Shown here piece after piece: positions 54,640 through 64,000 of a stretch of DNA of 64,000 nt. Source of the DNA: Wyeomyia smithii (taxonomy: Eukaryota; Arthropoda; Insecta; Diptera; Culicidae); assembly GCF_029784165.1 (NCBI RefSeq), contig NC_073695.1, positions 243,448,089 through 243,512,088 of the forward strand, read 5' to 3'. Within the stretch, counting starts at the first letter, position 1, and each line of letters opens with the position of its first letter. A model generated the notes under the pieces. It saw nothing but the letters and a program-made list of their open reading frames with translations. It was not told the origin of the DNA and ran no database searches. Both the position numbers and the translations under genes were made by a program.

Positions 54640-55025
54640 AATCATTTTCCACTGAACTAAATTTGAAATCATTTTTCTTTACCTTTTCTTGACCCTCAGA
54701 AGCACTTAGGCGATTCTGCGCATAATTTTAGGATTATTTTCAATTTTTCCTTTTCTGGATTCCAAGACAATTTTTGAGTGATTCTCAGTTCAATTTGGGA
54801 TCATTTTCTATTTTGACCTTTTCTGGCCTTCAGAAGCACTTTTCAGCTATATTTGGGCTCATTTTTTGCCTTTCGTCACCTTTTGAAGGAGTTTACAGCG
54901 TTTCAAAGCTTAATTTTGAATCATTTTCGATTTTGGCTTACTCTGCCCTATAGAAGCACTCTTAAACAGTTCTGAGCTCAATTTTGGATCATTTTCTTTT
55001 TTGCCGTTTTCTGGCTTTTGGCCTT
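54640..55025. repeat. Degenerate minisatellite, about 65-70 bp period
   Basis: Five to six diverged units share the order CAGAAGCACT, then CAATTTTGGATCATTTTC, then TTTTGCCTTTTCTGGC. Identity is low, so the array is old. Confidence 0.7.
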
Positions 55026-55986
55026 ACCCACAAACTTTACGACCTGCCATAATAAGGCATTGTAAAATTTCTTGTTCTCCCTCTCCCTCTCCTCTACCGT
55101 AAATCTCAGGTAGGATTTCTTTCTAAAAAAATTTGAATTAATTCAGAAACAAATTAGGTTAAAACAAGTAGTAGAAAATAAAAAACAGAACCAGTTAACC
55201 AATTCAATTCATATTACGTGAACAAAAGTGAAAACCAAATAAACAAACTGAAATATATATTCGTTCAGCTAGGGTGACATCGCTGCTTGTCTCATCGGAT
55301 CATCGGTCAGAATCTTGGTAACATATTTTGGAACTGATTAAGGATTTTTTTGTTGTAGTTTTTGAATCTTACGTGAGATTTTCTTGAATTTCCCTCTACT
55401 TCTTCGTAAGCACTCGTAAGAAATTTAAATACCCAATATATCCTCCTAAACCCTTACCTAGTTTGTGGATGATCCCTTGGGTCATCAAGTTATCTATATA
55501 TCATTCAAAGTCTTTTCCATGGTACAGCTTCGTCTAATTTTTCTGGCAGATCTCGAAAACCGTTACGATAGAAGTGTTCGTTCTTTCTACCCCTGAGTCA
55601 AGCCATTTTTGATGTCTCTATAAGAGCAGAAGGAATAAGTAATAATTAGACCACGCTATATTTGGAGAAAATGGCGTTTGCGGTAGGACTTCCTATTTGA
55701 GCGTTTCTATGCAAGTTCGAACGACTTTGCTAGTATGTTTGCTAGTTCCAAACACAAATAAAGTTTAATTTGAAGTGGTTTAGTAGGGAAAATGCTCATA
55801 ATCATTTGCCTACTTGACATCTTATACTTGATGTACCACAAAGATGGACCAAATTATTGCCGTAACGGTGGTGACAACTCCGAAAACCATGAAAATTTAT
55901 GATATTTAAGGGAAAAGAGAAACCTAACCTCTTAACCATCCGTTACACGCGCTGTCATATTCTGTACAAAACTCAAAATTTTATTA
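55026..55986. other. Unassigned, with repeat D3 copy 2
   Basis: 55,360-55,435 matches the repeat at 28,290-28,370. Otherwise A+T-rich with no gene. Confidence 0.4.
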
Positions 55987-56140
55987 GGGTAGACAATGTG
56001 TGCAGCAGGGGAAGCGGAAAATAAGCGAACTAAAAATATGATACAGATTTGAAAGAATATACCGCATCCAGACGATACTTGAACCCGCACGCAATCTCCC
56101 TGTCTTCAGCATGATGTATTGACCAATTAAACCAATTAAC
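55987..56140 (-). repeat. SINE-2 copy
   Basis: Homologue of 28,770-28,905: GTAGACAATGTGTGCAGCAG, AATAAGCGAACTAAAAATAT, GATACAGATTT, and a tRNA-like head with an inverted, degraded B box (ACTTGAACCCG) and TCTCCCTGTCTTCAGCATGA. Older than the first copy, judging by the B box. Confidence 0.7.
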
Positions 56141-56397
56141 TTTTCCACAATCAATAAGGGTATCATATTTCACTTCTTTGTAAATTCCTATTAAAAAATA
56201 TTGCTTGTCATGGCACGACTGACGCAATGTTAAAGACATAAGTTTCCTACTATGGTAGCTTTTTCCTATTCAAAATCAATAAATTTCATTTTAGTTGTTT
56301 AGTAAGAAAATGAATGAACCACTCCTTATGAAAATAAAGTTTAAGATATCTAATGATCATCAAAATAGTTTACATCTGGTTTGAAACGAGTTTTGAG

Positions 56398-56790
56398 CAG
56401 GGTTGCGAAATTCGAACACTTCAAAATGAAAATGATACAACAGCAATTTCACTTTCACTCTCATCATACTGACATTGCGTGTCATCCGTGTCAATTCTTA
56501 GTGAAAATCATGCCAGGATGATAATTATTATCAAAATAATTTGATCTGAGCCAATCCATTGCATGAAGTCGATTAAGTAGGAAAGCATCTACATCATCAA
56601 CTGCATAAACATCGCTAAAGCAACACAGCGTGTGCGAAATCGCAGTAACGCTGCCAGTCAGCATTATCACTGTCAACTGATTGAAGCTGAAAATAATTTT
56701 CACCTTAAGCTTGTTCGTGTTGAAACTGATATTCATAGTTTTCAGTTTCAACTGAAAATCTATCACCGACAGTGAAAATTTGCAACACTG
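56398..56790. mobile_element. 393-bp hAT-type MITE
   Basis: Ends are CAGGGTTGCGAAATT and, from the right, CAGTGTTGCAAATTT. It is flanked by GTTTTGAG (56,390-56,397) and GTTGCGAG (56,791-56,798), 6 of 8 identical. It contains several TCACTTTCACTC / GTGAAAATT words. No protein. Confidence 0.65.
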
Positions 56791-56864
56791 GTTGCGAGTC
56801 ATTTTAGAAGCCAGTTCGGCCAAAAATTTCTTGAAGACAACATCAGATCTCGACGTTTTATGCA

Positions 56865-57030
56865 TTTCAAAGTCATTTCTCCAATGTCATCTAGGCACCC
56901 CTAAATTATGAGCTGAAATTTTGCGCAGATCATTTCTTTAGGCCAATGAACATTGTGAATGAACATGGTCGGTTTTTGAAATTCAATGCTGTTGAAATTC
57001 AATGCTGGAATTTTTTACAGTCACTGTCAC
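56865..57030. repeat. Fragment related to the MITE at 24,169
   Basis: The block GGCCAATGAACAT...GGTCGGTTTTTGAAATTC...CAGTCACTGTCACCC matches the right arm at 24,435-24,503. An internal 17-base tandem (GTTGAAATTCAATGCTG) is present only here. Confidence 0.6.
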
Positions 57031-57097
57031 CCAACGATGTAGAAGCCCTGACCGGCAGTCTCCACGACTTTTTGTTTTTTTTTTTTTTGGGTTGCTA

Positions 57098-58060
57098 TAA
57101 GGGTCATTCCATACGAAGTGTACATGCCACTTGGACACGACCATCGCAGATTTTGCTCAAAGTTGGGGGAATCATCCACCTACTGTCTCTAGGGAAAAAT
57201 ACCAAATAAATTTTACGTAACAAACACTCATCACCCCGTGGTAATATGAGCCAATCTCGAGATATAACATTTTTACGAAAAATTAATTACGAAATTTAAA
57301 ACTATTTGCGTAAAAAAGCTATATCTCCAGATTGACTCATATTACCCCGGGGTGATAAGTGTTTCTTACGTAAAATTTTCCGACAAATACGATGAAACCA
57401 TTAAATTTAAAACAAAATTACCTGCATTTGCCGAAAAATGCAAATTTAGTTTCAAAATACAAAAATAATATATCAGGCAACACTTCCGGTCAAAAGCAAT
57501 ATTTTTTCTGGATTCCTTGGCTTATTTTCTTCAAAATTCACCTATTACTATTTTTCGGGTGTCTTACGTCTATAAATTGTAAAAGGAACAATTACGAAAT
57601 TGACAACTTTTTTCGTAAAAAAAGTTGCATCTCGAGATTGGCTCATATTACCTCGGGATGATAGTTGTTTCTTACGTGAAATTTTCCAAGGAACACGATG
57701 AAATTATCAAATTTAAAACAAAAATGGATGCATTTGCCGAAAACTGTAAATTTAGTTTTAAAATACAAAACTAATTTATCTGGCAACACTTATGGTCAAA
57801 AGTTATATTTTCTGGATTCCTTGGTTTATTTTCTTCAAAAATCGTCTATCAGTAATTTTCCGATTTCTTACGTCTTCTAATTGTAAGAAAAAGAAAAAAC
57901 AGTGGAGTCTCACAGAGCGGGGGTATTTGAATCGACACCAAATTTAGGATTTTTCCAAAGTGACGGTAGCTAAATAATTCTCCCAACTTTGATCGAAATC
58001 TGTGATGGTCGTGTCCAAGTTTGTGCTTTTTCGTGGTCACCTCGTATGGAATGACCCATA
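57098..58060. mobile_element. MITE with GGGTCATTCC ends and internal tandem
   Basis: The terminal inverted repeat TAAGGGTCATTCCATACGA (left) and TATGGGTCATTCCATACGA (from the right) continues imperfectly for about 80 bp (CTTGGACACGACCATC shared). TA bases border both ends. Inside, a unit of about 305 bp is tandemly repeated (about 57,285-57,590 and 57,590-57,890), and an inverse copy of its start lies at 57,214-57,300. The open frames at 57,392 and 57,698 are the same repeat read twice, not genes. Confidence 0.72.
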
Positions 58061-58239
58061 ATGAATTTATTCTTAATCGCCTTAACCCTTCCTTTTTACC
58101 GCTGAAGCAGTTGTATACAGGCGAAAAAGTGACGTTCTACACCGTTTCCTAAGCTGCAAAACCTGGTCGAAAACGTAGTGACCGAAAAAAAAAAAGATTT
58201 CAGAGCCGAAGTACCTAGTTTATCCTTTAATTATTCTTC

Positions 58240-59430
58240 GTTTTATAGAAATTGCAATTTTGCGATTAATCCACCTGAAATTGAGAAACGAATTTAACTT
58301 TTCTCATTTTTGCATTTGAAAATTCTCTTTATTTGGCAAAATTGTAGTGGATTTTATAAGGAACCATTTTGTCAAGGACAGCATACTTTCTCTCATATTT
58401 TTTTGGTTATTGACGATTTTTATTAAAATAACGCACTGATTAACTAACGAAAATTCTATAAAATCTCCAAATATCAGCAGAAATAACCATTTTCATTTTC
58501 TACGGCATAAGTCAAACATCATTAAATCCAGATATAGGCGTTTGTCTCTCTTTGTCCATTGAACAATGATTTTTTTTAGAAAATCACTATAGAAAGTTAC
58601 ATTAAAAATGTTATGGAGCATATTGAAGAAAACTCCACAATAGTTTATTTTAATTGGGAAATAGAGGTATGATGTCTTCGGCAAAGTTATTTCTTTTAAA
58701 ATGTGCTGCAACTTCACCCAACAATGTGGATTTTTATATGCAAAAATTAGGCAACTAAAGTTCGTTTCTCACTTTTAGGTAGATAAGTCGCAAAATTCCA
58801 ACTTCTATGAAATAGATGGATCAATGAATCAATTTTGCTAAAGACACTACGGTTCCGAAATTAATTTTTCGAGTGAAAATAATTTCGATCTAATTTTTGC
58901 AGCCCAACTCATAGCATCATTCTGTCGATTGTGTAAGGACTAAAAATCAGCCGTATAAAATGTAAAAAACATAATTTGGCGTCTAAAACACAGCTAAGTA
59001 TTCGATGTTCGGGCACATTTTTTTGAATGCAAGTGGCAGTGAGAGGCAAATGCCTATATCTAGATTGAATGAGGTTTGACCTACACTTCAACATGGAAAT
59101 GGTTGGATATTGTTGGATTTTGTAGATATCCGCTGATAAATTAGTGCATTATTTTAGTAAAAATCGTCAATAACCAAAGAAATTTGTAAGATAAAAATGA
59201 ACTCCCTTCGAAGTAATAGTTTGTTTTGTTATATAGCAAACAATATTGTAGAACCAGGAACAATTGTAGAAATACACTATAGAAAGTTAAATTGAACAAA
59301 TCGCGGCAATCTAAAGAAAACTTCAAGAGAGTCCATTTAAATAGGTAGATAGAAGTATGATGTCTTCAACAAAGTTGAAGAAAACCAAATGAGAAAAATG
59401 TCATAAAATTGCAACTTCTATAATATATAT
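58240..59430. repeat. Composite foldback repeat
   Basis: GGTTATTGACGATTTTTAT at about 58,406-58,424 is mirrored by TAAAAATCGTCAATAACC at about 59,157-59,174, with extended similarity outward. In addition 58,585-58,735 and 59,275-59,425 are direct relatives (CACTATAGAAAGTTA and GTATGATGTCTTC shared). Ends and target duplication are not defined. Confidence 0.55.
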
Positions 59431-59584
59431 CAAAAAATTTCGACCACGATTTTGTGCGTCCCTTGGCTTCAAATCATAAGGAATCTAAGTTCCCTGTTTT
59501 TCAATCATTCCCAGAACATACAACCACTGAGAAAAGGCTTGACAAGCTGTTATTGCGTTTGGCATGAATCCTTAATAATTACAC

Positions 59585-59697
59585 TAGTGCTGGGAAATCC
59601 GAATATCCTGTCGGATAATATCCGGATATCCGGTTGACCCGAATTTTGGATATTTGTCGGATATCCGGATATTTTAACCCGGATAGTCCCAGCACTA
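59585..59697. mobile_element. 113-bp hAT-type MITE built of GGATATCC words
   Basis: Ends are TAGTGCTGGGAAATCCG and, from the right, TAGTGCTGGGACTATCCG. It is flanked by the perfect 8-bp duplication AATTACAC (59,577-59,584 and 59,698-59,705). The interior is almost entirely repeated CGGATATCCGGATAT-type words. Confidence 0.9.
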
Positions 59698-59863
59698 AAT
59701 TACACTAATTCGGTGTTATCGAAAGTTTTTTGGCCCTTCTTCATGAAGACACTCGTCAACATCGAAATTACGACCCTAAAGACAATGGAACTGATCACAG
59801 CATTTTGTTTTACTTAGAGCGTCATTTTCGAAAACTTTTTTTAACTCTCGTTGCGCTTCAGCC

Positions 59864-60782
59864 GCCGCACTGTGGTCCAGAAATGAAAAAAGGTGGTCAA
59901 AAGTCATTTTCTCGTAAACGTTACATTTTAGAGCAATACTGTCTTCGGAAAAGTTTTAGAGTAAAACAAGACCCTTCTTTGGACATTAACAGATCCGTGA
60001 TGAATCGCCCTACAAGTGAGATAAAAAGAATATTTTCTCAAAGAATCAATATTTTTTGTCGCCGTCTTTGGCAAAGTTTTCCAAAATAATATAACAAAAA
60101 ACTTAGCTGAAGACACTAGGTAGTTATTTCTCAATCTTACTGAGCTGTTAGCTATATATTTACATATATATTTAGCTATATAATTACATGCATCGATTAT
60201 GCTTCAAAAGATGCATCAAAAGGCAAAAATGTAAAACTTGCTATGTTTTTTCCAACAAAGATCCGCTATTGATCAACATGACATAAATGAATTTACGTTA
60301 AAGTTGTTTTGCTCCATGATTTTATAAGTTTCTGCAAATTTCTGCACGAAATTTTAACTGCCGTGTGTGCGGAGCACATGGACAATTCAATTAGTGATAA
60401 TCTTGCCGTGGGATGAGTTGGGAAACGGCAGAAAATCGAAGTTACTTGTCAAAAGTTAATTTTTTTTTAGCAGAAAAATTGATAGAAACCTAATTATCAT
60501 AAAATAAAGTCTGCTGTAACATATAAAAAATAAAGGTCTGTTGGTTTTTTAAAAGTTCAGTGAGAATTTCAAAGGTATAGTGGTATAAAATATGAATTTT
60601 TTTTTTGAGAAAATATTTTTCTCATCTCACTTGTAGGGGGATTAATCACGGACCTGTTTATGTCCAAAGAAGGGTCTTTTTTTACTTTAAAACTTTTCCG
60701 AAGACAGTATTGCTCTAAAATGTAACGTTTATGACAAAATGACTTCTGACCACCTTTTCTTATTTCTGGACCACAGAGCGCC
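59864..60782. mobile_element. Inverted-repeat element, family T
   Basis: Arms of about 185-195 bp: left from CACTGTGGTCCAGAAATG (59,868), right ending CATTTCTGG-like ..CTGGACCACAGA (60,778). Both contain AAACGTTACATTTTAGAGCA in opposite orientation. A GCGCC/GCCGC border precludes a sure duplication. A solo left arm is at 47,893-48,085. Confidence 0.75.
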
Positions 60783-60964
60783 GTTTTCTTCGATTGATAT
60801 GAGGGAAATGATACTCCCTACAATAGGGGGTTTTAATTCTAAAAATACCTGCTTTTTCTTATACTAATCGTTGACCGACCTTTCAGTAGGCATTACGTAA
60901 TTTGTCTTAGATCTCTTCGAGTTTTCTTTGATATTAAAATAGAAAAATTATAATTGTTTCAAAT

Positions 60965-61078
60965 TTCCACTAACTGGCAAGGAGTGCACAAGGTGACATT
61001 GCTGTTGCTGGCTTTTGGGGAATATAACCCAGATAGTAAGCAAAGTGACATTTCTGCTGCTGGCTTTTGGAAAATATA
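60965..61078. repeat. Two-unit tandem duplication, about 59-bp period
   Basis: AAGGTGACATTGCTGTTGCTG with GCTTTTGGGGAATATAACCC is followed by AAAGTGACATTTCTGCTGCTG with GCTTTTGGAAAATATAACCC. Confidence 0.75.
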
Positions 61079-62639
61079 ACCCTGGTTCACGTGTCATGAC
61101 AGGGATGCCAAATGTGAAGACATGTCTTAATATTGAAAACATTTGAGCGCGTGTGAATAAGTGAAAGCCTTTTAGTCAGTTGATTACCCGCACTCGATTT
61201 AATGTGTCACTGGAAGTTTTGTAAATTTTCAACGGGGACCGTGTTTACAGATTTCCTATGTATAAAGACATTGTTTTGTGGAGTGTGAAGATATTTGAAA
61301 AATGACCTGGCCTCCCTGTGTCATGATTTCTTGACGGTAGCGTATGTCTTAAAACCACTTACAGCTGTTAAAATTCGAAATCGATTTTTTCAATAGTTTT
61401 GCTGTTTAAATAAAGAAAAGTCAGTAGAATATGTATTTCTTTTGACATTTCTTATTAAAAGAAAAAATAATATACATACCCCTAAAACACCCTATTGCCA
61501 ATTATTGGCTATAAAATCAGACAGTTTCATAAAACTAAAAGTTTGCCAGTTGTTATATCCCATAGATAACTTCTCGCGCGCACGCTGTTATGATTACACC
61601 CAGTACGACTATTTGAATACAATGGCTAGTCTTGTGCTAAGAAACTTTGTCTGTGTTATTTTTTTTTTCACTGAGTCCTCAAGTACATAGAGAGAACACA
61701 TAAAAAATTTTCAGAATAAAACAAAATGAATGTGGTGCTAAAATTTAAGCAACTTGCGTCAGCAATTGGTTCGTATCGATGGTTTAATTAGTCACTTATT
61801 ATCGAATGTAACTGTATATGGGCAATCAAATTGAGAAACCCCTCGGTAACAAGAAATCCTTACTCTTTGGCCCTTCGTTTTTCGTTAGAACGTTAGTGAG
61901 CCAAACTAAAATTACCCTAACTCTTCAATTTCCCATATATTTACTCTAAACAACATAAAACTGGAGAGGTAAAATATAGGGTCTTTTGTGCAAACACCAA
62001 TGAGGCCATATTGAATTTGGCCGCATATTGACTTTTTTTAAAAAAATTTGCGTTTTTACCTTCGAAATTACTGCACTATTTGAGAGCTTATTACAAAAAG
62101 TATATTGAAATCAGAGATGTATGTCGTCTAAAACATGGATTATATTGAAATTACCAAAACATGGTCGACTCGATCGTTTTTTTTTTTTTTTAAATCTTAC
62201 CTCACTAAATTCCAACCCTGTCACTATTTGGCACTAAATTTCGTATAAAATCTATTTTTTCGTGTGTGTCTAGCACACTATACTTAGAATTCGCATGGCT
62301 TGCCTTTCTGTTTGAATATTTTAATCATAAATATTAGTCGCAGGTTGAATCCTTAATGTGATCAAAAAGATTACTCAAAGCGAAAATAAACTGCCACAGA
62401 GATTCTCATTTTTTGAAAAACTATCTTGTTTTTAATTTGAAGTTCATGAGCTAATCTATTTTAGCAAACCAAAATATTTAAATAACATAGCTCACATCAC
62501 ACCACTAGATGATATTTTTCATGTTTTATCTCTGAATGGAAATGAAGTTACTACCTTTTCTAAACTCAACATTTCCTGCTCCCGCGCACTTGCACTCAGA
62601 CAGACTAAGTAATTGGTCTGCTTGGTAGGATGTAAATTA
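61079..62639. other. No recognised gene
   Basis: A+T-rich; short open frames only (61,442-61,690 among them). A T run lies at about 62,178. Confidence 0.4.
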
Positions 62640-63346
62640 CACAAACACCGGTTACATCACTCATTCACGTTGCTGCTGTTTTATAACCTCCTAATAGACC
62701 GACATTTTCTGTCGGTAGACATTCGTCGAACTTCATAGCCTGCTGTTGTTGATTTTACGTGACGCCATTTCCTTTCCATTGTGCTGAGTAACGAAATGAC
62801 CGTTTCAGTGGGCGATATTTTTAAAACCTTTTTTCTTCGCTTGTTTTGTTGTCCCCTGCGTGGTCGTGATGTTAATCGCTCAAGATGCATGTCTCTCCAC
62901 TTGTCGACGCAGTCAATGGAGGCGCATGGTCTTTGTTTTCTCTGCGATTAGTGCCAGTCGAGTGGACAAACTTTTTACATGTTGAAATGTGAAACTAATT
63001 TCATTTTCATCGTCACACGCGTGAAGTTGAAGGAAAACAAAAAAAAAACTGGTCGAACATAAAATGTGCCCCTGTGACGGATTAGCCGTTTGGTCGAGAT
63101 TCTAGGTTGGCGAAACAGAGAGCGAGAGAAAGAAAAGTATAAGAACAGTCTACGACCCAAGGTGACAACTTTATTCTCCACCAGATCCCCCAGCGGACAC
63201 AGTCTGTCGGCAGCAGTCGTTCGATTCGCACATTATTCATCCAAGGACCCATGGCACGGAATGAATGCTAGTGAATGAACCGAGCGAAAGGCGTACGTGA
63301 GTGAGTGAGAAAAGAAAAATTTCGCCGGAAGTCGACGCAAGCGAAA
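62640..63346 (+). promoter_or_regulatory. 5' flank / 5' UTR of the gene at 63,347
   Basis: Composition becomes balanced here. An in-frame TGA at 63,302-63,304 closes the frame above the ATG. CTTTATTCTCCACCAG (ending about 63,184) and CCCCCAG (about 63,192) are possible splice acceptors, so part of this region may be exon of a spliced leader. No TATA box is evident; the core promoter is not located. Confidence 0.4.
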
Positions 63347-64000
63347 ATGTTTAACTTTTTCAAGCGTTCAAAGTCGCAAAAATCAAAACAAAAACTGCAA
63401 CAGCCGTCATCACACGGCAGAGGCGAGAACGCATCGCAGCAGTCTGTGCCAGGCGCGTGCGTCGCAAATGCCTTGGAGACGCAACGGCCCTCGACACAGC
63501 CGCTCGCTCAGGGCGCTGTTGATGTGGACAGTCGTAGACGAGTGGATTCCACCGGTGAGCAGAACGGAAGTGGCGAAGCGGGTGGAAGTATTAAAAATAA
63601 GCAACATTCACCGCCAACTGCGACCAGCAGCGGTTTCATCAGTCCGAGTGATATAATCCACGAGAACGGTTGCTCGTTTGGCTTGCAGGACGGCGGCGGC
63701 ATCGCGATCGAGTTCGTCGACGAGGAGGTTGAGGAGGCGGAGGAAGAGCGCGTGATCGATGAGTGCGTGCAGCAGCAGCGGCGCGAACATTCACTGCCTC
63801 TTGAAGCACGGGGGGAACGAAACGATTCGACATTTCAGCGATCGACTAGTTACAATCAACGTGCGGACCTGATCGAGTGTGATATGGCGAAGGGAAGAAA
63901 CAAACGACGCTATCAGCAGCAGCAACAGCAACAGCAGCATGGTAGTAAAGGTTCTAACCAGCATCAGCAAGGTCAGAAACAGTTGGGTCAAAATCAAGTT
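63347..64000 (+). CDS. Gln-rich disordered protein, N-terminal part (runs off edge)
   Basis: 218 codons are open to the window end from ATG 63,347. The context GCGAAAATG is a good insect start, and an in-frame stop lies 43 bases upstream with no other Met between. The start MFNFFKRSKSQKSKQK is basic. Residues 20-110 are Ser/Gln/Gly-rich. An acidic run FVDEEVEEAEEERVIDE spans about 123-139. KGRNKRRY (182-189) precedes eight Gln (190-197; mixed CAG/CAA) and further Gln-rich sequence. No folded domain, signal peptide or membrane segment is visible. I do not recognise the family; such tracts are common in insect cytoplasmic or nuclear regulators. Balanced codon use and lack of repeats distinguish it from the surrounding elements. 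Antisense frames here are shadows. Confidence 0.75.
   Translation, partial: MFNFFKRSKSQKSKQKLQQPSSHGRGENASQQSVPGACVANALETQRPSTQPLAQGAVDVDSRRRVDSTGEQNGSGEAGGSIKNKQHSPPTATSSGFISPSDIIHENGCSFGLQDGGGIAIEFVDEEVEEAEEERVIDECVQQQRREHSLPLEARGERNDSTFQRSTSYNQRADLIECDMAKGRNKRRYQQQQQQQQHGSKGSNQHQQGQKQLGQNQV

Noticed and set aside
57392..57880. Two small related proteins
   Set aside because: They are the same tandem DNA unit inside a MITE read twice; the frames differ in length and end at random stops.
63410..63997. Several minus-strand frames of 60-68 codons
   Set aside because: They are opposite the plus-strand Gln-rich CDS and reflect its G+C content and CAG runs.
1..64000. Endogenous viral sequences, CRISPR arrays, rRNA genes
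   Set aside because: Looked for on both strands; no viral polymerase or capsid text, no spaced direct-repeat array and no rRNA segment were recognised.

Overview
This is a eukaryotic, A+T-rich, repeat-packed insect window. The repertoire (an RNase H-bearing I-like non-LTR retrotransposon, many hAT-type elements with 8-bp target duplications, tRNA-derived SINEs, Tc1/mariner and Penelope-like remnants, very long non-coding stretches) fits a culicine mosquito (Aedes/Culex type). That assignment is inference; no species-specific gene is present. There are no operons, CRISPR arrays or rRNA genes.

Host coding content is small. The clear host gene is a plus-strand CDS that starts at 63,347 and runs off the right edge: a Gln-rich, probably disordered protein I do not recognise. 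Weaker hints are a consensus splice donor at position 31, a G+C-rich possible 5' exon at about 29,975-30,173 (+), and possible minus-strand exons at 46,432-46,650 and 45,889-45,999.

Layout. 4,524-13,224: minus-strand copy 1 of an I-like retrotransposon, broken by stops, frameshifts and a 2.8-kb foldback hAT inside ORF1. 14.3-18.3 kb: graveyard of a mariner-type transposase, a 5'-inverted non-LTR RT fragment split by a solo LTR, and a Tc1 3' end. 18.3-24.1 kb and 33.8-35.9 kb: two related arrays with CCAAT/TATA promoter-like blocks and histone-type 3' stem-loops but no recognisable gene. 24.2-28.2 kb: hAT MITE, then a large interrupted foldback hAT. 28.5-29.4 kb: SINE-2 and other repeats. 31.8-32.2 kb: RT fragment. 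33.1 kb: SINE-1 with perfect target duplication. 36.0-36.8 kb: Penelope-like remnant with hammerhead-like motifs. 37,636-43,510: copy 2 of the I-like element, with both ORFs open and a 14-bp target duplication. 47.9-60.8 kb: dense MITEs, foldbacks, SINEs and minisatellites. 61-63.3 kb: quieter sequence leading to the gene.

How the parts relate. Copy 2 is a potentially autonomous retrotransposon: ORF1 (nucleic-acid-binding zinc knuckles) overlaps ORF2 (endonuclease, RT, RNase H). Copy 1 is its decayed relative and serves as a clock for nested insertions. SINEs and MITEs are non-autonomous passengers. The part least explained by known elements is the pair of promoter/stem-loop arrays.
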